A stretch of 64,000 nt of DNA from Centrapalus pauciflorus (lineage: Eukaryota > Streptophyta > Magnoliopsida > Asterales > Asteraceae), in assembly GCA_020465985.1 (NCBI GenBank), contig JAANYP010004395.1:756501-820500 (forward strand), read 5' to 3'. Shown here one piece after another: positions 21,301 to 34,674 of this stretch (its first letter is position 1; the number at the start of each line of letters is the position of its first letter). The position numbers were made by a program, and so were the translations under genes. The notes under the pieces were generated by a model. The model was not told the origin of the DNA and did not search any database. It saw nothing but the letters and a program-made list of their open reading frames with translations.

Positions 21301-24300
21301 CATTTACAACTGCCTTATGTTTTGGTAACAGTGGTTTAAACCTTTGACCTACCAAGTGCATGTGTTATAAGTTGACTGACACACACTCAACAAGGTAAAG
21401 CTCTCCCTTATGAGATATTGGCGTGCCCCACAGTCCTACACCTGGGATTGATAACACCCAACAGAATTCCATGGCCTCTTGCTTTATGAGGTGATAGGTG
21501 ACCCTGTGAAGTGATTGCTGCGGAGTTAAACTGGTGTTTTCATTTTTGCTTAATGTAAACTAGAGAAGTGCAGTTTTTAGGTTGCCTCAAAAAGACTTGT
21601 TTGTTTATAAATCTTATTTAAGTGCTATTGATGTGATTATATTTTACAATATGTCGTTATTGCACATTTTTGTGTAATGATATAAATGGTTTCAAGTAGC
21701 ACTTACCATTTACAAAAGTATGTCGGATGCTTTGCTTGTTGGGCTGCATGTGTGGTGATGCCACTCAATTTCTAGCAGTTTCATATAACACATACATACA
21801 CAAATGTATCGTTAATAAACAAAGATCAACATTCTTGTAAAGGATGTTGTTTCAGTGACTCAGCAAGACAAACCCATGGTTTTCCGAAGTTATATTAGTA
21901 GCTTGATATTACCTATCGTGTGTCCATCACTGCTTTCTGTATTTAATATGCTCAAGTACCTATTAAAGTCTTAAGATTTAAGATAAATCTTCTGGGATAA
22001 ATGTAATCTTTATGATGGATCAATGATGGTCCAAAAGGTAGCTAAACTTATTATTTTAGAAGTGAAGGAAGATTTAAAATATTAACTCGCCGAAGAAAAA
22101 CCAGTACAATTGTTCAACAATCATCTAAACCATGTTCTTATCTCATTTTGACTTCTAGATTTCTTATGCTATCTCTTCAAGCTGCTTATAATTGTTTAGT
22201 TATTTTGTTAACTGGTTTTAGTTCCATCATTTTCAACATTGCGTTCCTTCGACTTTATTCATTAAGCAAGTGGGTCTATGGACTTATTCACATTGCAAGA
22301 GTCTGGTGGGGCACCTATTTGTACAGAAGTAAAAGAAAGCGAGAATGAAAATCATGCAAACCAGTAGACACTAAGCGTTTTTCTACTGGTTGTTAACAGA
22401 TGGTGGGATAAATGGCTTGATTTTGTTACTCAAAACAAGACAAATAATACAAATGAGGGATCATCTTCAGAGCATCGGGATTTGGGCAGTTCAAATACTC
22501 CAAAGAGGCCATCAAGCATCGACAACTCTGATTTGATCTACGAAGCAGTATCTGAAAATTCAACCATGGGTATTGAGCTCCATGATACGCTAGTAGAACA
22601 CACTGATTACATACTGGTCCCGGAAGGAACTTGGAATCAATTGTGTTCATGGTTAGTTTTAAATTGCATGATGGCTTTACAATATTCTGTTCCGTTCTCA
22701 TTTATTTACACATCGTAAATTGGTACAATCTTTACCTTCATAACAAGGATATCTGCCAATTGACCTGTTTTGATGCAGGATTTGGATTTCTTTCATTATT
22801 TGCCTCTATCAGGATTTAGTGGTTTGTTTTTAGCTGTTCAATGAGAATACACAAGGAATCTTCTAATGATTCTCAAAGTGCAGGTATGGAGGGGGGCCTA
22901 AATTGGCACGGAAAGTGATATGTTGTGGAGAATCACAAACAGAATTATCTGTAGAAGTATATCCTCTACGCCTTCGGTTACATCTGATGCCAAAAGGTGA
23001 CCAGTGTGCCATAAGAATAAGCAAAAAGGTACATATGTTGTCCATTATATTTCAAATAGTTTATGTTCTCTCTATGTATGAAAAAATGTAGCAGCTATCT
23101 GTTGATCAGCATGCTAAGATATGAACTAATCTGAGCAGGAAACAATTGGAACCCTACACAAAAAGGCTTGCGAGATATTTCAGCTTAATTCGGAGCAAGT
23201 AAGAATTTGTGTACTAGTCACTTTGGATAAGCTTTTTCTTGGCAAGCGTCTCTAATTCTTTATTCTTTTCCCGTGCTCTGTCAGGTAAGCATTTGGGACT
23301 ACTACAGCCATCGAAAACATGCTTTGATGAATGACCTGGATAAAACGCTTGATGATGCCAACATACAAATGGATCAGGACGTGAGTTTGAATTTGAATTG
23401 GTTTTTACATCAAATATGTTGCTGATTATCTGTGAATCGCGTGGAACTCTCACTTAACATATGCATAAACTATTTCAATAGTGTTGATGCTTTCTGTTCT
23501 TCTTGTGTATTTGCTTGCTGAATACAGATCTTGGTGGAAGCCCGTGATAATGGTGGTGGTTGTACAAGTGATGTTCAAGAGAATGGGTTTGCTAAGAACG
23601 AGTCATCGTCACTCATTGAGCCTTCTAAAACAAACCAGATTTCCGGAGCGCTCTCTGCAAGCAAGGGCGTTCCGAGGAACTCCAATGCCGAGTTGTCACA
23701 ACTTCAGACCTTGTCTTCTGCAATTAAAGAATCGGAAGATAAGGCACCCGTTTCTGTTGGCGTTAGTACACGAGGCTACTCTGGTGGTCTAACAGGATTG
23801 CTGAATTTTGGAAACACTTGTTTTATGAACAGTGCTATACAATGTCTTGTTCATACACCGGAATTTGCCAGATATTTTAGAGAAGATTACCATCAAGAGA
23901 TCAACTGGCATAACCCTCTAGGGATGGTGGTAAGTTTCAATCTGAACCCTCTGATACAAAAACTATTACAAAAAGATCCCAATAATTTTTGAGGTTTGAT
24001 TTCTCTTTTGACTTTTGAAATCTGGAATGTAGGGTGAGTTAGCTCTAGCATTTGGTGAGTTACTCAGGAAGCTATGGGCACCAGGACGAACTCCATTTGC
24101 ACCTCGGCAATTCAAAGCAAAGCTTGCTCGCTTTGCACCACAATTTAGTGGATACAATCAGCATGATTCTCAGGTTTGTTGTGCCCGTTTAAACTTTTGT
24201 GTAATTATGTTTTAACTATTTAATGAAATATATGGTTTATGTTTACTTCAGGAGCTTCTGGCATTTTTGCTTGATGGACTTCATGAAGATCTGAACCGTG

Positions 24301-26593
24301 TGAAACATAAACCTTACATTAAGTCTAGAGATGCTGATGGTCGACCTGATGAAGAAGTTGCTGATGAGTACTGGGCAAACCACATTGCTCGTAATGATTC
24401 AATAATTGTGGATGTCTGCCAAGTGAGGTTTTTTTTTTCATTGAACATGATATTATTATGTCTGACAGTTACCAAATTAATTTTTTTTCCCTATTTGTTT
24501 GTCTAACAGGGTCAATATAAATCGACTTTGGTTTGCCCAGTATGCGAGAAGATCTCCGTTACATTTGATCCATTCATGTATCTCTCCTTGCCACTTCAAT
24601 CAACTACTACTCGTTCAATGACGGTGACCGTTTTTAGCTGTGATGGAAGCGCCCTGCCTGCTACTTGCACCGTAACTGTGCCGAAACAAGGACGTTGTCG
24701 GGACTTGATTCAAGCACTTAGCACTGCTTGTGCTTTAAAGCAAAATGAAAAAGTTTTTATAGTGGAGGTGAACCCCTTGATTAATATTAGCAGATGAACA
24801 AGGTTCTGATTAATTTGAGGTGTATGTATAACTTATTGACTTGTTCTTCACAGATACGGAACCACTTGATTCATCGGTTTCTCGAAGATCCTCTCATGTC
24901 ATTATCTTCCATAAAAGACGATGAACACCTTAGTGCTTATAAGATCCCCAAGCTAATGAAAAATACAAAATTTCTTCAGTTGATACACCGCCGAGAAGAG
25001 CTGTAAGTCTGTCTTGATCCGTTATTAACTTGCATGTCGATCAATATGAACCATCAAACTCGACCGTAGTTTCTTTCTTCTTTTTGATAGATCACAATCT
25101 ATCTTCTCATTATTTATTTTGCTCTCTTTAAGGGAAACTGGTAATGCACGGGGGACAACAGGATGGAAGGCTTACGGAACCCCACTTGTTTTTCCTGTTT
25201 CTTGTGATGCAACTATTACAAGAGGTGATATACAATTGATTGTTCACACAATGCTCTCCCCCATGCTAAAAACTGAGTCGGGACATTCCGATATCACCGA
25301 TCCCGACACGTCTTCAGTAGCATCAGGCCTAACTTGTGCCAATAATGATGATTCCAAAACAACATCACTAAAACTTCCGCTGAAGTTGGTGGATGCAAAC
25401 AATGCATGTATTGATCTTTCGATCGGAGAAGAGAGAACTGTAAGGTTACCCTCGTCATCAATGTCAGTACTGCTTTTTATTGATTGGTCGCCGAAGCTTT
25501 TGAAAAAATATGACACACATTACATAGAGAAGTTACCAGAAGTTTTCAAATATGGACCTGCAAAGAAAACTCGGACAGAACCTTTGTCTTTGTACACATG
25601 CTTGGAAGCTTTCTTACGTGAGGAGCCATTGGTACCCGAAGACATGTGGTAAGCTTTTCTTTTTCGAGTGATATACATGCCATCTAATCATTTCTTTGCT
25701 GGCGTGTCGTTATTAATATTCTAATGTGTTGTTTTAGGTACTGCCCTCAATGTAAAGAGCGAAGGCAGGCAAGCAAGAAGTTAGATCTATGGAGGCTTCC
25801 AGAAGTTCTTGTGATCCATTTAAAAAGGTTCTCGTACAGCAGGTCAATGAAGCATAAGCTAGAAACATTTGTCAACTTCCCTATTTATGATTTTGACTTG
25901 ACGAATTACGTTGCTAACAAAAACAACTCAAGTCGTCAAGTATATGAACTTTATGCCCTCACCAATCACTATGGCAGCATGGGAAGCGGGCACTATACTG
26001 CATATATTAAGGTCAGCCTTTTCATTCATATGGTGCATCTTAGGATGCACCCTTAGGGGGTGTTTGGTTCGCTGATTTCCTGGGATTTGCATTTAAAATC
26101 CTGTGTTTGGTTCGCAGAGTTCAGTATGGATTTAGAATCTCAGGATTTCTTAAATCTCTTTCTTCTTCGTTATTTAAAATCCCAGCCTCCCCCTAGGATT
26201 TTAAATCCTAGGTACCTTGCATTTTTCAGATAAACAATTTTTTCCTAAAAGATAATGCAGATTCTTTGACAAAATCCTGACAAATACAAATGCTGACAGC
26301 CACATATCATGATCAATTTAAATATTTTTGGGATAAAAATTCGAATCAGAATTTCTTATTGAACATTGTTACAGATACATATGACGATTAATTTAAATTG
26401 TATCGTGCAGCTTATTGATGAAAATCGGTGGTACAACTTTGATGACAGCCACATATCACCCATTAATGAAGATGATGTGAAGTCGAATGCTGCATATGTG
26501 CTATTCTACAGGAGGGTGAAAACTGAAGATGCAGCAGCTACCTGCAATGGACCTCAATCTTCTGCAGGTTGTAACTCATCCTTGCATAAATGA
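18388..26593 (+). CDS. UBP5: Ubiquitin carboxyl-terminal hydrolase, UBP5 type
   Basis: Thirteen exons: 18388-18524, 22400-22651, 22884-23028, 23139-23198, 23285-23380, 23528-23929, 24033-24173, 24252-24422, 24510-24767, 24854-25002, 25133-25648, 25738-26011 and 26411-26593. All joins are GT-AG and in phase, giving 927 residues, close to Arabidopsis UBP5. An N-terminal DUSP domain (about 20-150, with GDIFCLISRRWWDKWLDFV) and a ubiquitin-like stretch (VSIWDYYSH, KTLDDANIQMDQD) precede the peptidase C19 domain. The catalytic Cys is C328 in GNTCFMNSAIQCL, the His is H861 in GSGHYTAY, and the Asp lies in WYNFDDSH (878-879). CPVC and CPQC pairs form the zinc-binding fingers. It removes ubiquitin from proteins. 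Intron 1 is 3.9 kb, and intron 12 carries a MITE-like insertion. Within the UBP5/8-11 clade, UBP5 is the best fit from the MELSPEEE N-terminus. Confidence 0.93.
18525..22399 (+). other. Large intron 1 of UBP5
   Basis: A 3.9-kb intron with GT at its left end and AG at its right end. Short open frames inside (19781-20281, 20537-20722, 22148-22348) are not recognisable. The stretch at about 21300-21480 (accaagtgcatgtg, ctctcccttatgag) looks like decayed repeat DNA. Nothing gene-like is seen. Confidence 0.6.
26055..26300. mobile_element. MITE-like fragment in UBP5 intron 12
   Basis: Begins gggggtgtttggttcgctga and repeats the word tgtttggttcgc 50 bp later. The ggatttxxaaatcc words are arranged in inverted fashion. 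GGxGTGTTTGGTTCG ends are characteristic of many plant MITEs. No right border was found, so it may be truncated. Confidence 0.4.
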
Positions 26594-29500
26594 CCTCAAA
26601 ACTTCCATATACATTAGCAACAATAATAAATATGTGCACATGATTTAACAAAGTGCTCAGCTCCCGGTGTTTTTCCAAGCCTCGAATGATATTGACGAGT
26701 TGTCATCATCTTGTGGCTTTTTTCTTTATAAAGTGGCGGGTAGTCGTTTTTGACTAACAAGTTATGGGTTCAAGTGAAAGCAACATGTAGGCTTCATATA
26801 AAAGTTTTTTTTTTCTTTTTTTAAATTTCCGACCCGCTGTAAAGCTGTGGAGGTTTGATGTTTAATTGTGGGATTATTCGTAGGTAAATCGATCATGAAA
26901 AGAGTATATTTTATAAAGTAGACTTGCACACCTAATAAATATTCAGAAAAGGTAAAAACTGAAATGGTGAGTTAAATGGTATGGATCCCATATATTCTTT
27001 ATGGAGGGAGATGCATTTAGTTGTGAACTAGTTTCATGAATCATGCTTATCCTTGCATATGTATTATTAGGATTTATGTTATTATAGCAACATACTTTTT
27101 CGTTGTTATACTCTATAAAATAATTCCATAGATCGTTTTTGGTCATTAGTGGCATCTCATCACCAATAACGACCTAAGTGGGATCCTTGTTAAAGGCATG
27201 AGGTATGAAAAAATATTTTTTTTTTCTTTTTGAAAGACAGAATTTATGATATAAACAATATGTATTATGTACGTTGATGTACCCGTACATAGAGTTGGTT
27301 AAGCGATCGTTTAGGTTCTAATCGTCCTTCGCTTTAATCACTTAAGTTGTTTATCGGCTTCCTGGGAGTTTAGCTACATCAGATAACAACTTGTCATGTA
27401 ATTGAATGTTTGGTAGAGACGAATCAACTTTGGTTTAACCAATAAGAATATTTTGATCCTTCGACTAAAGAAGCAATAGTACAAAGATGAATCGTGTGAT
27501 CAGTTCAATTCTCATGCGTTTGTATAATTTAAAGATAATTGTTTTTTTGGGTATATACAAATCGAGCTGCCTATGGTAGTATTGCTTTCACTATTTTTTC
27601 GAAAAACAATCATATTCGATAAAAAAATCGTAGAATGATCTTTTATGTTATGTTAATATACGATGTCTTTTATGAAAAGCTTTGCAAGGTTGGTTATTAT
27701 TTTGTTTCGTATATAAGTTAAAATATAAAGTGCTATAAACTCAAAATTAACTTTCATTATTTTTTATTTTCAATTTCTAAAACATTATATTCTATAATAA
27801 TAACTTATTTTGGATTCAAAAACAAAGGAAGAAAATTGTGGAAAATTTAAAAATAAATTTGTGGCCACAATAACAATTGTGATCTCCCAATGACTTGGGT
27901 CTTGAGGTCACAACTTCTCCTTCACGTCTACTTCCTAAATAAAGTTGGTTGATTTTATGTGTTCTGGAAATTTTGGTTTGGAGTCTATACATTGGGCCAT
28001 TGCGGTATATATTTATAAGTTTTTTTTTTAAAACTAGAAATATTAAATTATTAGTTTTGTACTTTTGTATTAGAAGACTTTTTATAAACACTTTTATTAG
28101 TTGCTACAATTTCGAATGAGATTACTATACTCGGTCATTGACAATTAATAAAACACCGTTTATCGTTTTTTTATAAACACTAAGATCATATTTTCTTTTT
28201 CTTTTTCAATTAAACGCATATTTAATTGACGATATGTGTCGTTTTAAATTCGTGATCTCCATGTCACCATTTATAAAAATTTTAAACCCAAATTTAAAGC
28301 GATTCATGATAAAAATAACGCATTGTTTTCTAATTTCATGTTATAAGCTTTATTAGTTGTATATCTATATTTTCATAATCAGCTTTATTAATGTATCATT
28401 GTTAACCTAATTAGCATTAAAGTAATCATTAATAAATTTAAACATAATTAGCATTGTTTTTGTTGAATTGTCTTTCATTTTGTACCTTTTAGTTCTGTCC
28501 CAACTCATTTGCATCTATTAATATAATGAAGTTAAAGAAATTGAACATATTTACCATATGATCAACATTAGTATTTTTGCTAAAATATATAACTTAAAAA
28601 AATCATAAAAATGCAACAATGACTTATCAAACTATTTCAATCTCAAAAGAGGAAATAAAAAGGAGATATGATTTAATAGGTTACCAACTAGTAGAAAACA
28701 AAAGGAATAAAGTTGCACATTCCTTTTCCTTACGCTACCCATATATATAGAAGAAGGTGGTAAATATCTTTTACAATAATTATTTACGTTAACCATTTAT
28801 AACTTAATTAACATATATTATATACCAAGATATTTAGGAATTAAATCTAAAAACAAAATAAGATAATTAGTTATAACAAAAAAAAATAAAAATAAATTAT
28901 AACTAAAATCATAAAGTAAAAATCACATTGATTTATATTATACTACAAACCTATTTTCACAACTTCAGGTCATGATAATCAGTAAGGGTGACAATTTCAG
29001 TCCATTCAAACAAATGGGTCAAATGGGTTGACGACCAAAACTCATAAATTTTATATAATTTTGAATTTTTTTTCAAAAGACAATTTGTTTAATACACTGT
29101 TTTATAAATTTTCATTTTTAGAAAAAAGTTACGTTCTATCTTTAGTTTTTTACAATATGTCAATTTAACTGTTTGGCCCGTTGGAATCAAAATTGCTACC
29201 CTAATAATCAAGTTTAATTACAACATATCCTCTAACATTTATTTATATATTAAATTTATATGATTACAATATTGTTTATAAAAAATATATTATTTTGGAC
29301 ATCATTATTATTTGTCATATTACTTGACTTTAAAAGGTGAGGTAAAAGAAATTTTGCAATTGATAGATACATGTCCAACCTTATTAGTGAGTTTGGTAGT
29401 AAAGAATAAGTGATAGCTTTTAAGTATTGGTTGATGATATATATTAGAATCTAATATATATATGAATTACGATCTAATTCATGTGTAGATTGGTAGGAAA

Positions 29501-29880
29501 ATCAAATTTCTATAAACAAATGATGTTAAATAAATAAAATTTAATTCTTTATTTTTATCATCAAAAGTTCTAAACAAGCTAAATTTAGATTTTAGTTCAT
29601 TCTAATTTCATTTTGCGAACCAAACACACTTTATAAAGTACTATTAATTAATTAATTAAGTTACATGATTTTAACTTTGTAATTTTTCTTGAGATACTGT
29701 TTCTTTACCATCAATAATTTAAGAAGACCCAAATGACCAAATATAAATGGTTACATATGTTAGTTATGATAAAGTGTTAGAACCAAGTCAACAACCCCAA
29801 ATTTCTATCCATTCATATAAATCAAATACTAATGGAAAACCCATTATCAATCATTTTTACCATTTTGCCCTTAATCATCA
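26594..29880. other. Intergenic region between UBP5 and the DOMON/b561 gene
   Basis: After the UBP5 trailer this is about 3.2 kb of AT-rich DNA without a recognisable gene. It includes one copy of a 220-bp repeat (28983-29205) and a MITE-like element (about 29390-29635, ends gagtttggtagta and gaaccaaacacac). Confidence 0.5.
28983..29205 (+). repeat. Dispersed repeat, copy 1
   Basis: Contains in order gacgaccaaaactcataaa, ttttatataattttgaa, tataaattttcattttta and agttttttacaatatgtcaa. The same series occurs in reverse complement at 31880-32090. This is an unclassified non-coding repeat, likely transposon-derived. Confidence 0.6.
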
Positions 29881-29912
29881 TACCTTTTATATATAGATAC
29901 ATATAATATAAC

Positions 29913-29913
<1 letters not shown>

Positions 29914-29970
<57 letters not shown>
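29914..29970 (+). repeat. (GA)n tract abutting the DOMON/b561 start codon
   Basis: An almost pure GA run that ends directly at the ATG at 29971. A TATA-like TATATATAG lies just upstream near 29887, so the run would make up most of the leader. GA tracts in plant leaders can bind BPC/GAGA-type factors; any such role here is inferred. Confidence 0.75.
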
Positions 29971-29974
<4 letters not shown>

Positions 29975-32900
29975 AGAAGAAAACACCCACCATGAAAATA
30001 GTTTCATACCTTCAATTTTGGTTGATTTTAGCTTCAATATCACATGTGATTCAATCCCAAATGACTCAAGATTCATGTACAACTTCAAGCCTTGAGAATT
30101 TCAATGCTCAAATCTTTTTCGACACATCTTCACTCATTTGCTACAATGTTTGGTCATCTGAAGGCTTCATATTAAGAGTAAGTCATCACTTCAATTCCAT
30201 ATATGGCTTTATATATATATGCAATATTATGTGTTTGATATATATACATACATATATACGTACATGCATATTTAATCTGAAAATTAAAACATATTCAAGA
30301 AATAATTTTCTTACTTGTTTACCCATACATACAAGGCTGTTTCATTGATTTTTGTGGTCCCGAACGAAAATGTATAAGAGGACTCTACACATACATACAT
30401 AAATTAATGTACATACACACATGTGGGTACAAACATAATTTTTATTTTCTTTTCGTCCACAAGTTAAAAAAAAATCAATTGTACTTTATTTACGTTCAGA
30501 ACTTATGAGATTAGGGACCCTATAAAATTTTAGGCATTGAGCGGTCGTCCCTTTTGGACGCCCTTAGGGCCAGCCTGGATACAGTATCCTTGATTGATAA
30601 CTTAAAAACAACATCCATGGCATGTGTACGTACGTGGTGATCGAGTGGTTTCTAGTAGGTGCATTCCATCATCTACATATGTATGGAGCAACTATATATT
30701 TAAGTTTATGAATGCAATATTATTTTATATCGGAGGAGCGCAAAACTTACTACTATGAATTATTATCACGACAATACCTTTTTACAAGTATTGAGTGGTA
30801 TGTATATGATAAATTAATTATCCTCAATAAATTATCAGAAGAAATTTAAGTCACACAAAATTCTTTGGTCCGAATCTTATTTTATGTTTAGCGAACAATT
30901 AATATATAAGTAATCAAAAGTCAGTCCGTCAACAAAGTTTTGGGTTGTTAACTCTTCTTGAATTAAAAGATATAAAATTGCACAATAAATAATTTTAATA
31001 ATTTATTTTATATATAAGTATGTATGTTGAGTAAATTAATTTGGACGATGCAAAATATATAGAAAAAGTATGGACCTAAATTAATGTCACTTTGAGTGGT
31101 AGTCGTCTTGTTGTACAATAGGAAACAAACGTTAAATTTTGTGATATATATATATACGACCAATAAAAATGCATATCTTACAATATCACTATCACTAGTG
31201 ATAAACTCCCCTTATTTTTGTATATTAATTGATTAAAATTATTAGATACATTTAATTAACTTTATGATAAAAAGTCATTATAAAAATATCAAATTAACAA
31301 GATAATTATTGCAAGTTATTACGTACATTAAGATTATTAATTGGGTTAATAATCGTTTGCTACAGTACTCGCAAGCCGGGCCAAGTTTATGGAGCTTTGT
31401 TTTGTCGGCACCCAACACAAATTCATACGTAGCGATGGGTTTTTCGCCAAACGGGGGAATGGTCGGTTCTAGCGCCGTCGTTGGTTGGGTGGATGCCGGC
31501 GGTCGATCCGCCTTTATGAGAAGGTATTACCTCGGCGGTAAAACACCAAGCCAAGTGTTGGTGGATCAAGGAAACCTACAAATTTTGCCAAATACATCTT
31601 CAATCATTTCGTATGGGTCTCGGATGTATTTAGCATTTCAACTGATCACAAATCAACCGAGCCAGCAGATGGTGTATGCCGTCGGTAGCAGCAATAACCA
31701 GGCTCCTAACGCACCGAGCTATCGATTGATGATACATAGGAACCAGGTCACCGTTAGCTTCAATTATGCCTCAGGTTAGCCAAACGTACTAGCCCATATT
31801 TGAAAAATAAAAATCGTTTTTGATCGTTCAATAGACTTCAAAAATGAAAATGAATACAAAAAAAACAAAAATAAAAAATGAATATAACGGGTCAAACGAA
31901 CTGAACAGTTAAATGGACCCATTGTAAAAAACTAAGATAGAACATAAGTTTTTTTTTAATGAAAATTTATAAACGGCCTATTAAAAAAATGACTCTTTGA
32001 AAAAATTTCAAAATTATATAAAATTTATAACTTTTGGTCGTCAATCTGTTTAACTCCTTTGCTTGAATGGGCTCAAATTGCCGCCGAATATCTAACTTGT
32101 TATTTTTCGTAAAGCATTTTTTTATGAGAACAACACCAAAAATACATCAACAATTCAAAGTGTTTATGAAATATGGATATACCCAAAAAAAAAAAAAAAA
32201 GCCACTTACTAATTTACTATAATTTTATTGGTTTGGTTCATTGTTTTTTATTCCAATTTAGTTAGTGACTAAATTTTTTTTTGTTGAATTAATTTTGATC
32301 CTTTACGAAGAACGAAAAGACCAAGTCGAGCTTTTTATCCCAAGATTGGGTTCTAACGAGTTAGAGCTCGAGCTTTTATGGATATGTTAAGTTCTTATTG
32401 AGCTTTTAAAATTTTTGTATAATGTATAAAATCTATGTTTACAAACGAGTCAAACTTTTACCAACCACCTTGAGTTCATGAAGAAAGTCTAATTTTATCA
32501 AGGCGAGCCTGGAGTTCAAGGTCGAGTCAGATGACAAAAAAATTAGCTTAAAAAAGTTATCTTCACACCATTTATAAAATATATATTCTATTTATAGCCG
32601 AGCTCAAGCCAAAACCGAACTTAAACCCGAATCTCGCTTAAAAGGTCTCATTGATCAATTGAGCCAAACTCGAGATTGCCTAGACTTTTTTGTAATCATA
32701 CCATAAGTAGAACTGATACAAGGTTTAACCATCATATGATCAATAACACAATAAAACACGTTAAAACACTTAATTAGATAAATCATTGACTAATTTACAA
32801 AGTACATGTGTTGTTATTTTGCATATAGAATTGAATGACGAACCAACTCCATTAAAACATTATCTAAAATAGTTTGTTATTAAGTACATGTGATTGGAAC

Positions 32901-34551
32901 AAAACATATACTACACTTTTTACAGACACCAAACGTTTGTATGTCCTTATTTCGGATCTTAAAAAGTCTATGTGTTAACTACTTTGGTGGGGACTAAGTG
33001 TAATTGAGTAGTTTTGCTGGATAATGAAGTTATCCAAAAGAAATAATGAAACGATTTGACCAATTTTAGCATCACAATCATTTACAAATTGAAATAACTT
33101 TGGGGCATCATCATCATCACACTCGAATGTCTTCTAATTACCTTGATTTTAATTTATTATTATCATCTTTGTTTCTCGATTAAGTATATCTAATAATATA
33201 AACGTGTCAGTGACACCTAGTAATGTGATAACCGATAAGAATTATAACCCTATCGAGTTAATCTATACTCTATAGAATAATGTTGGATATATTTATTTAA
33301 GGGTTAAAAAGACGTTCGATGATAACATATTTTTTCAAATGTACTAACGTGATATTGATATTTTTTTTATAAACACATGATACTTATGCTTTGAGGAACT
33401 ATTATTAGTATGGTATCTAAAGTTTTTGGTAACTAGTTAATTTTGTTTAATAATGACATGTCATTTTTAAACTGCTTTGGTAAGAAATAACTTTGATCAA
33501 ACTTTTCTTTAGATGTCAGAAATAATCAATACCGGTGTATGCTTTGATATCGTACTCATACTTTTATAATTAAATTTAAAGTTGAAAGTTTTAATAATAA
33601 TTATTATTAATGTTAGAAATTATGATGTGGTTTGCATAAGTCGAACCCAACAAGAGTTGAATATTTTTTACTAATTTATTTCTAGAGTTGGATATTTTTT
33701 TACTAATTTATTTTCTTGTTGGATTCGACTTAATTTCGAAGTTGAAAGTTTTCTTTTTATGTTATGATTTGTATGGTTTTCTAATCACGTAAAAACGAAT
33801 TCCATATATCTAATATATGATATGGGTATACATCCTTTCAATTTATCTAAATCATTTTTTAATGTTTTTTTTTATCATGTTTGTGATATAACAGGTCAAG
33901 GTAGCCAAATCAGCTCTCCATATTCAAACTTGAAGAGAAATCATGGCATTTTAAATGTGATAGGATGGGGGGTATTACTTCCCATCGGGGCCATTATTGC
34001 TCGCTACTTCAAGCGTTTCGATAAAGAATGGATTTATGCACATTCAAGCATCCAAATAGTGGGGTTTACTCTTGGATTGTTAGGCATAATCACAGGACTT
34101 CTTTTAAACGATCGTCTTGACATCAATGTTGCCAAGCACAAAGCCATTGGCCTAATCATTATCGCGCTCGCTTGTTTACAGGTTAATACATTCTTTGCTT
34201 TGACGTATAGTTTCACTACATGTAAACAATACGGGGGAGATCTAATGAAGAACAAAAAAAAAACATAGAAAAAATCAACTCTATATTATCGTATATAAAC
34301 ATGATGTTTTTGGTTTGCAGATTATTGCGGTTTTGATTCGGCCAAGCCCAGATTCAAAAGTGAGGAAATATTGGAATTGGTATCATCACAATGTAGGACG
34401 AGTTTTGATACTATTGGCAATTTTCAACATTTTCTATGGCATTCATTTGGCAAATGGTGGAAGTGAATGGAACGTTACTTACGGAGTAATTCTTGGAATG
34501 ATTGTTACTATTGCTCTGAGTTTGGAGTTAAGGTTGCTAAGCAAAGAATAA
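29971..34551 (+). CDS. Cytochrome b561 and DOMON domain protein
   Basis: Four exons, 29971-30177, 31366-31774, 33895-34181 and 34321-34551, all in phase, give 377 residues. A hydrophobic signal peptide (about 10-30, IVSYLQFWLILASISHVIQS) is followed by a DOMON domain (about 45-190, with YVAMGFSPNGGMVGSSAVVGW), then a cytochrome b561 core with several membrane helices (about 218-372). Conserved His residues H222, H255, H287 and H323/H324 fit the four heme-b ligands of the family. It should be a plasma-membrane electron carrier using ascorbate, with the DOMON heme domain outside. It resembles the AIR12-related At3g61750-type group. A second Met at 29992 is an alternative start that keeps the signal peptide. 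Introns 1 and 2 are long and hold repeats. Confidence 0.9.
31880..32090 (-). repeat. Dispersed repeat, copy 2 (inverted) in DOMON/b561 intron 2
   Basis: The reverse complement of this stretch aligns with 28983-29205 through gacgaccaaaagttataaa, ttttatataattttgaaa, tataaattttcatt and agttttttacaat. The two copies are in opposite orientation on either side of exons 1 and 2. Confidence 0.6.
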
Positions 34552-34594
34552 AATCTTTTTTTTTTTCCTTAAACTTACTAATTCTTTATTATAT

Positions 34595-34599
<5 letters not shown>

Positions 34600-34671
<72 letters not shown>
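34600..34671. repeat. (TA)n microsatellite
   Basis: A TA dinucleotide run starting about 50 bp after the DOMON/b561 stop codon, inside the probable trailer region. Confidence 0.9.
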
Positions 34672-34674
<3 letters not shown>

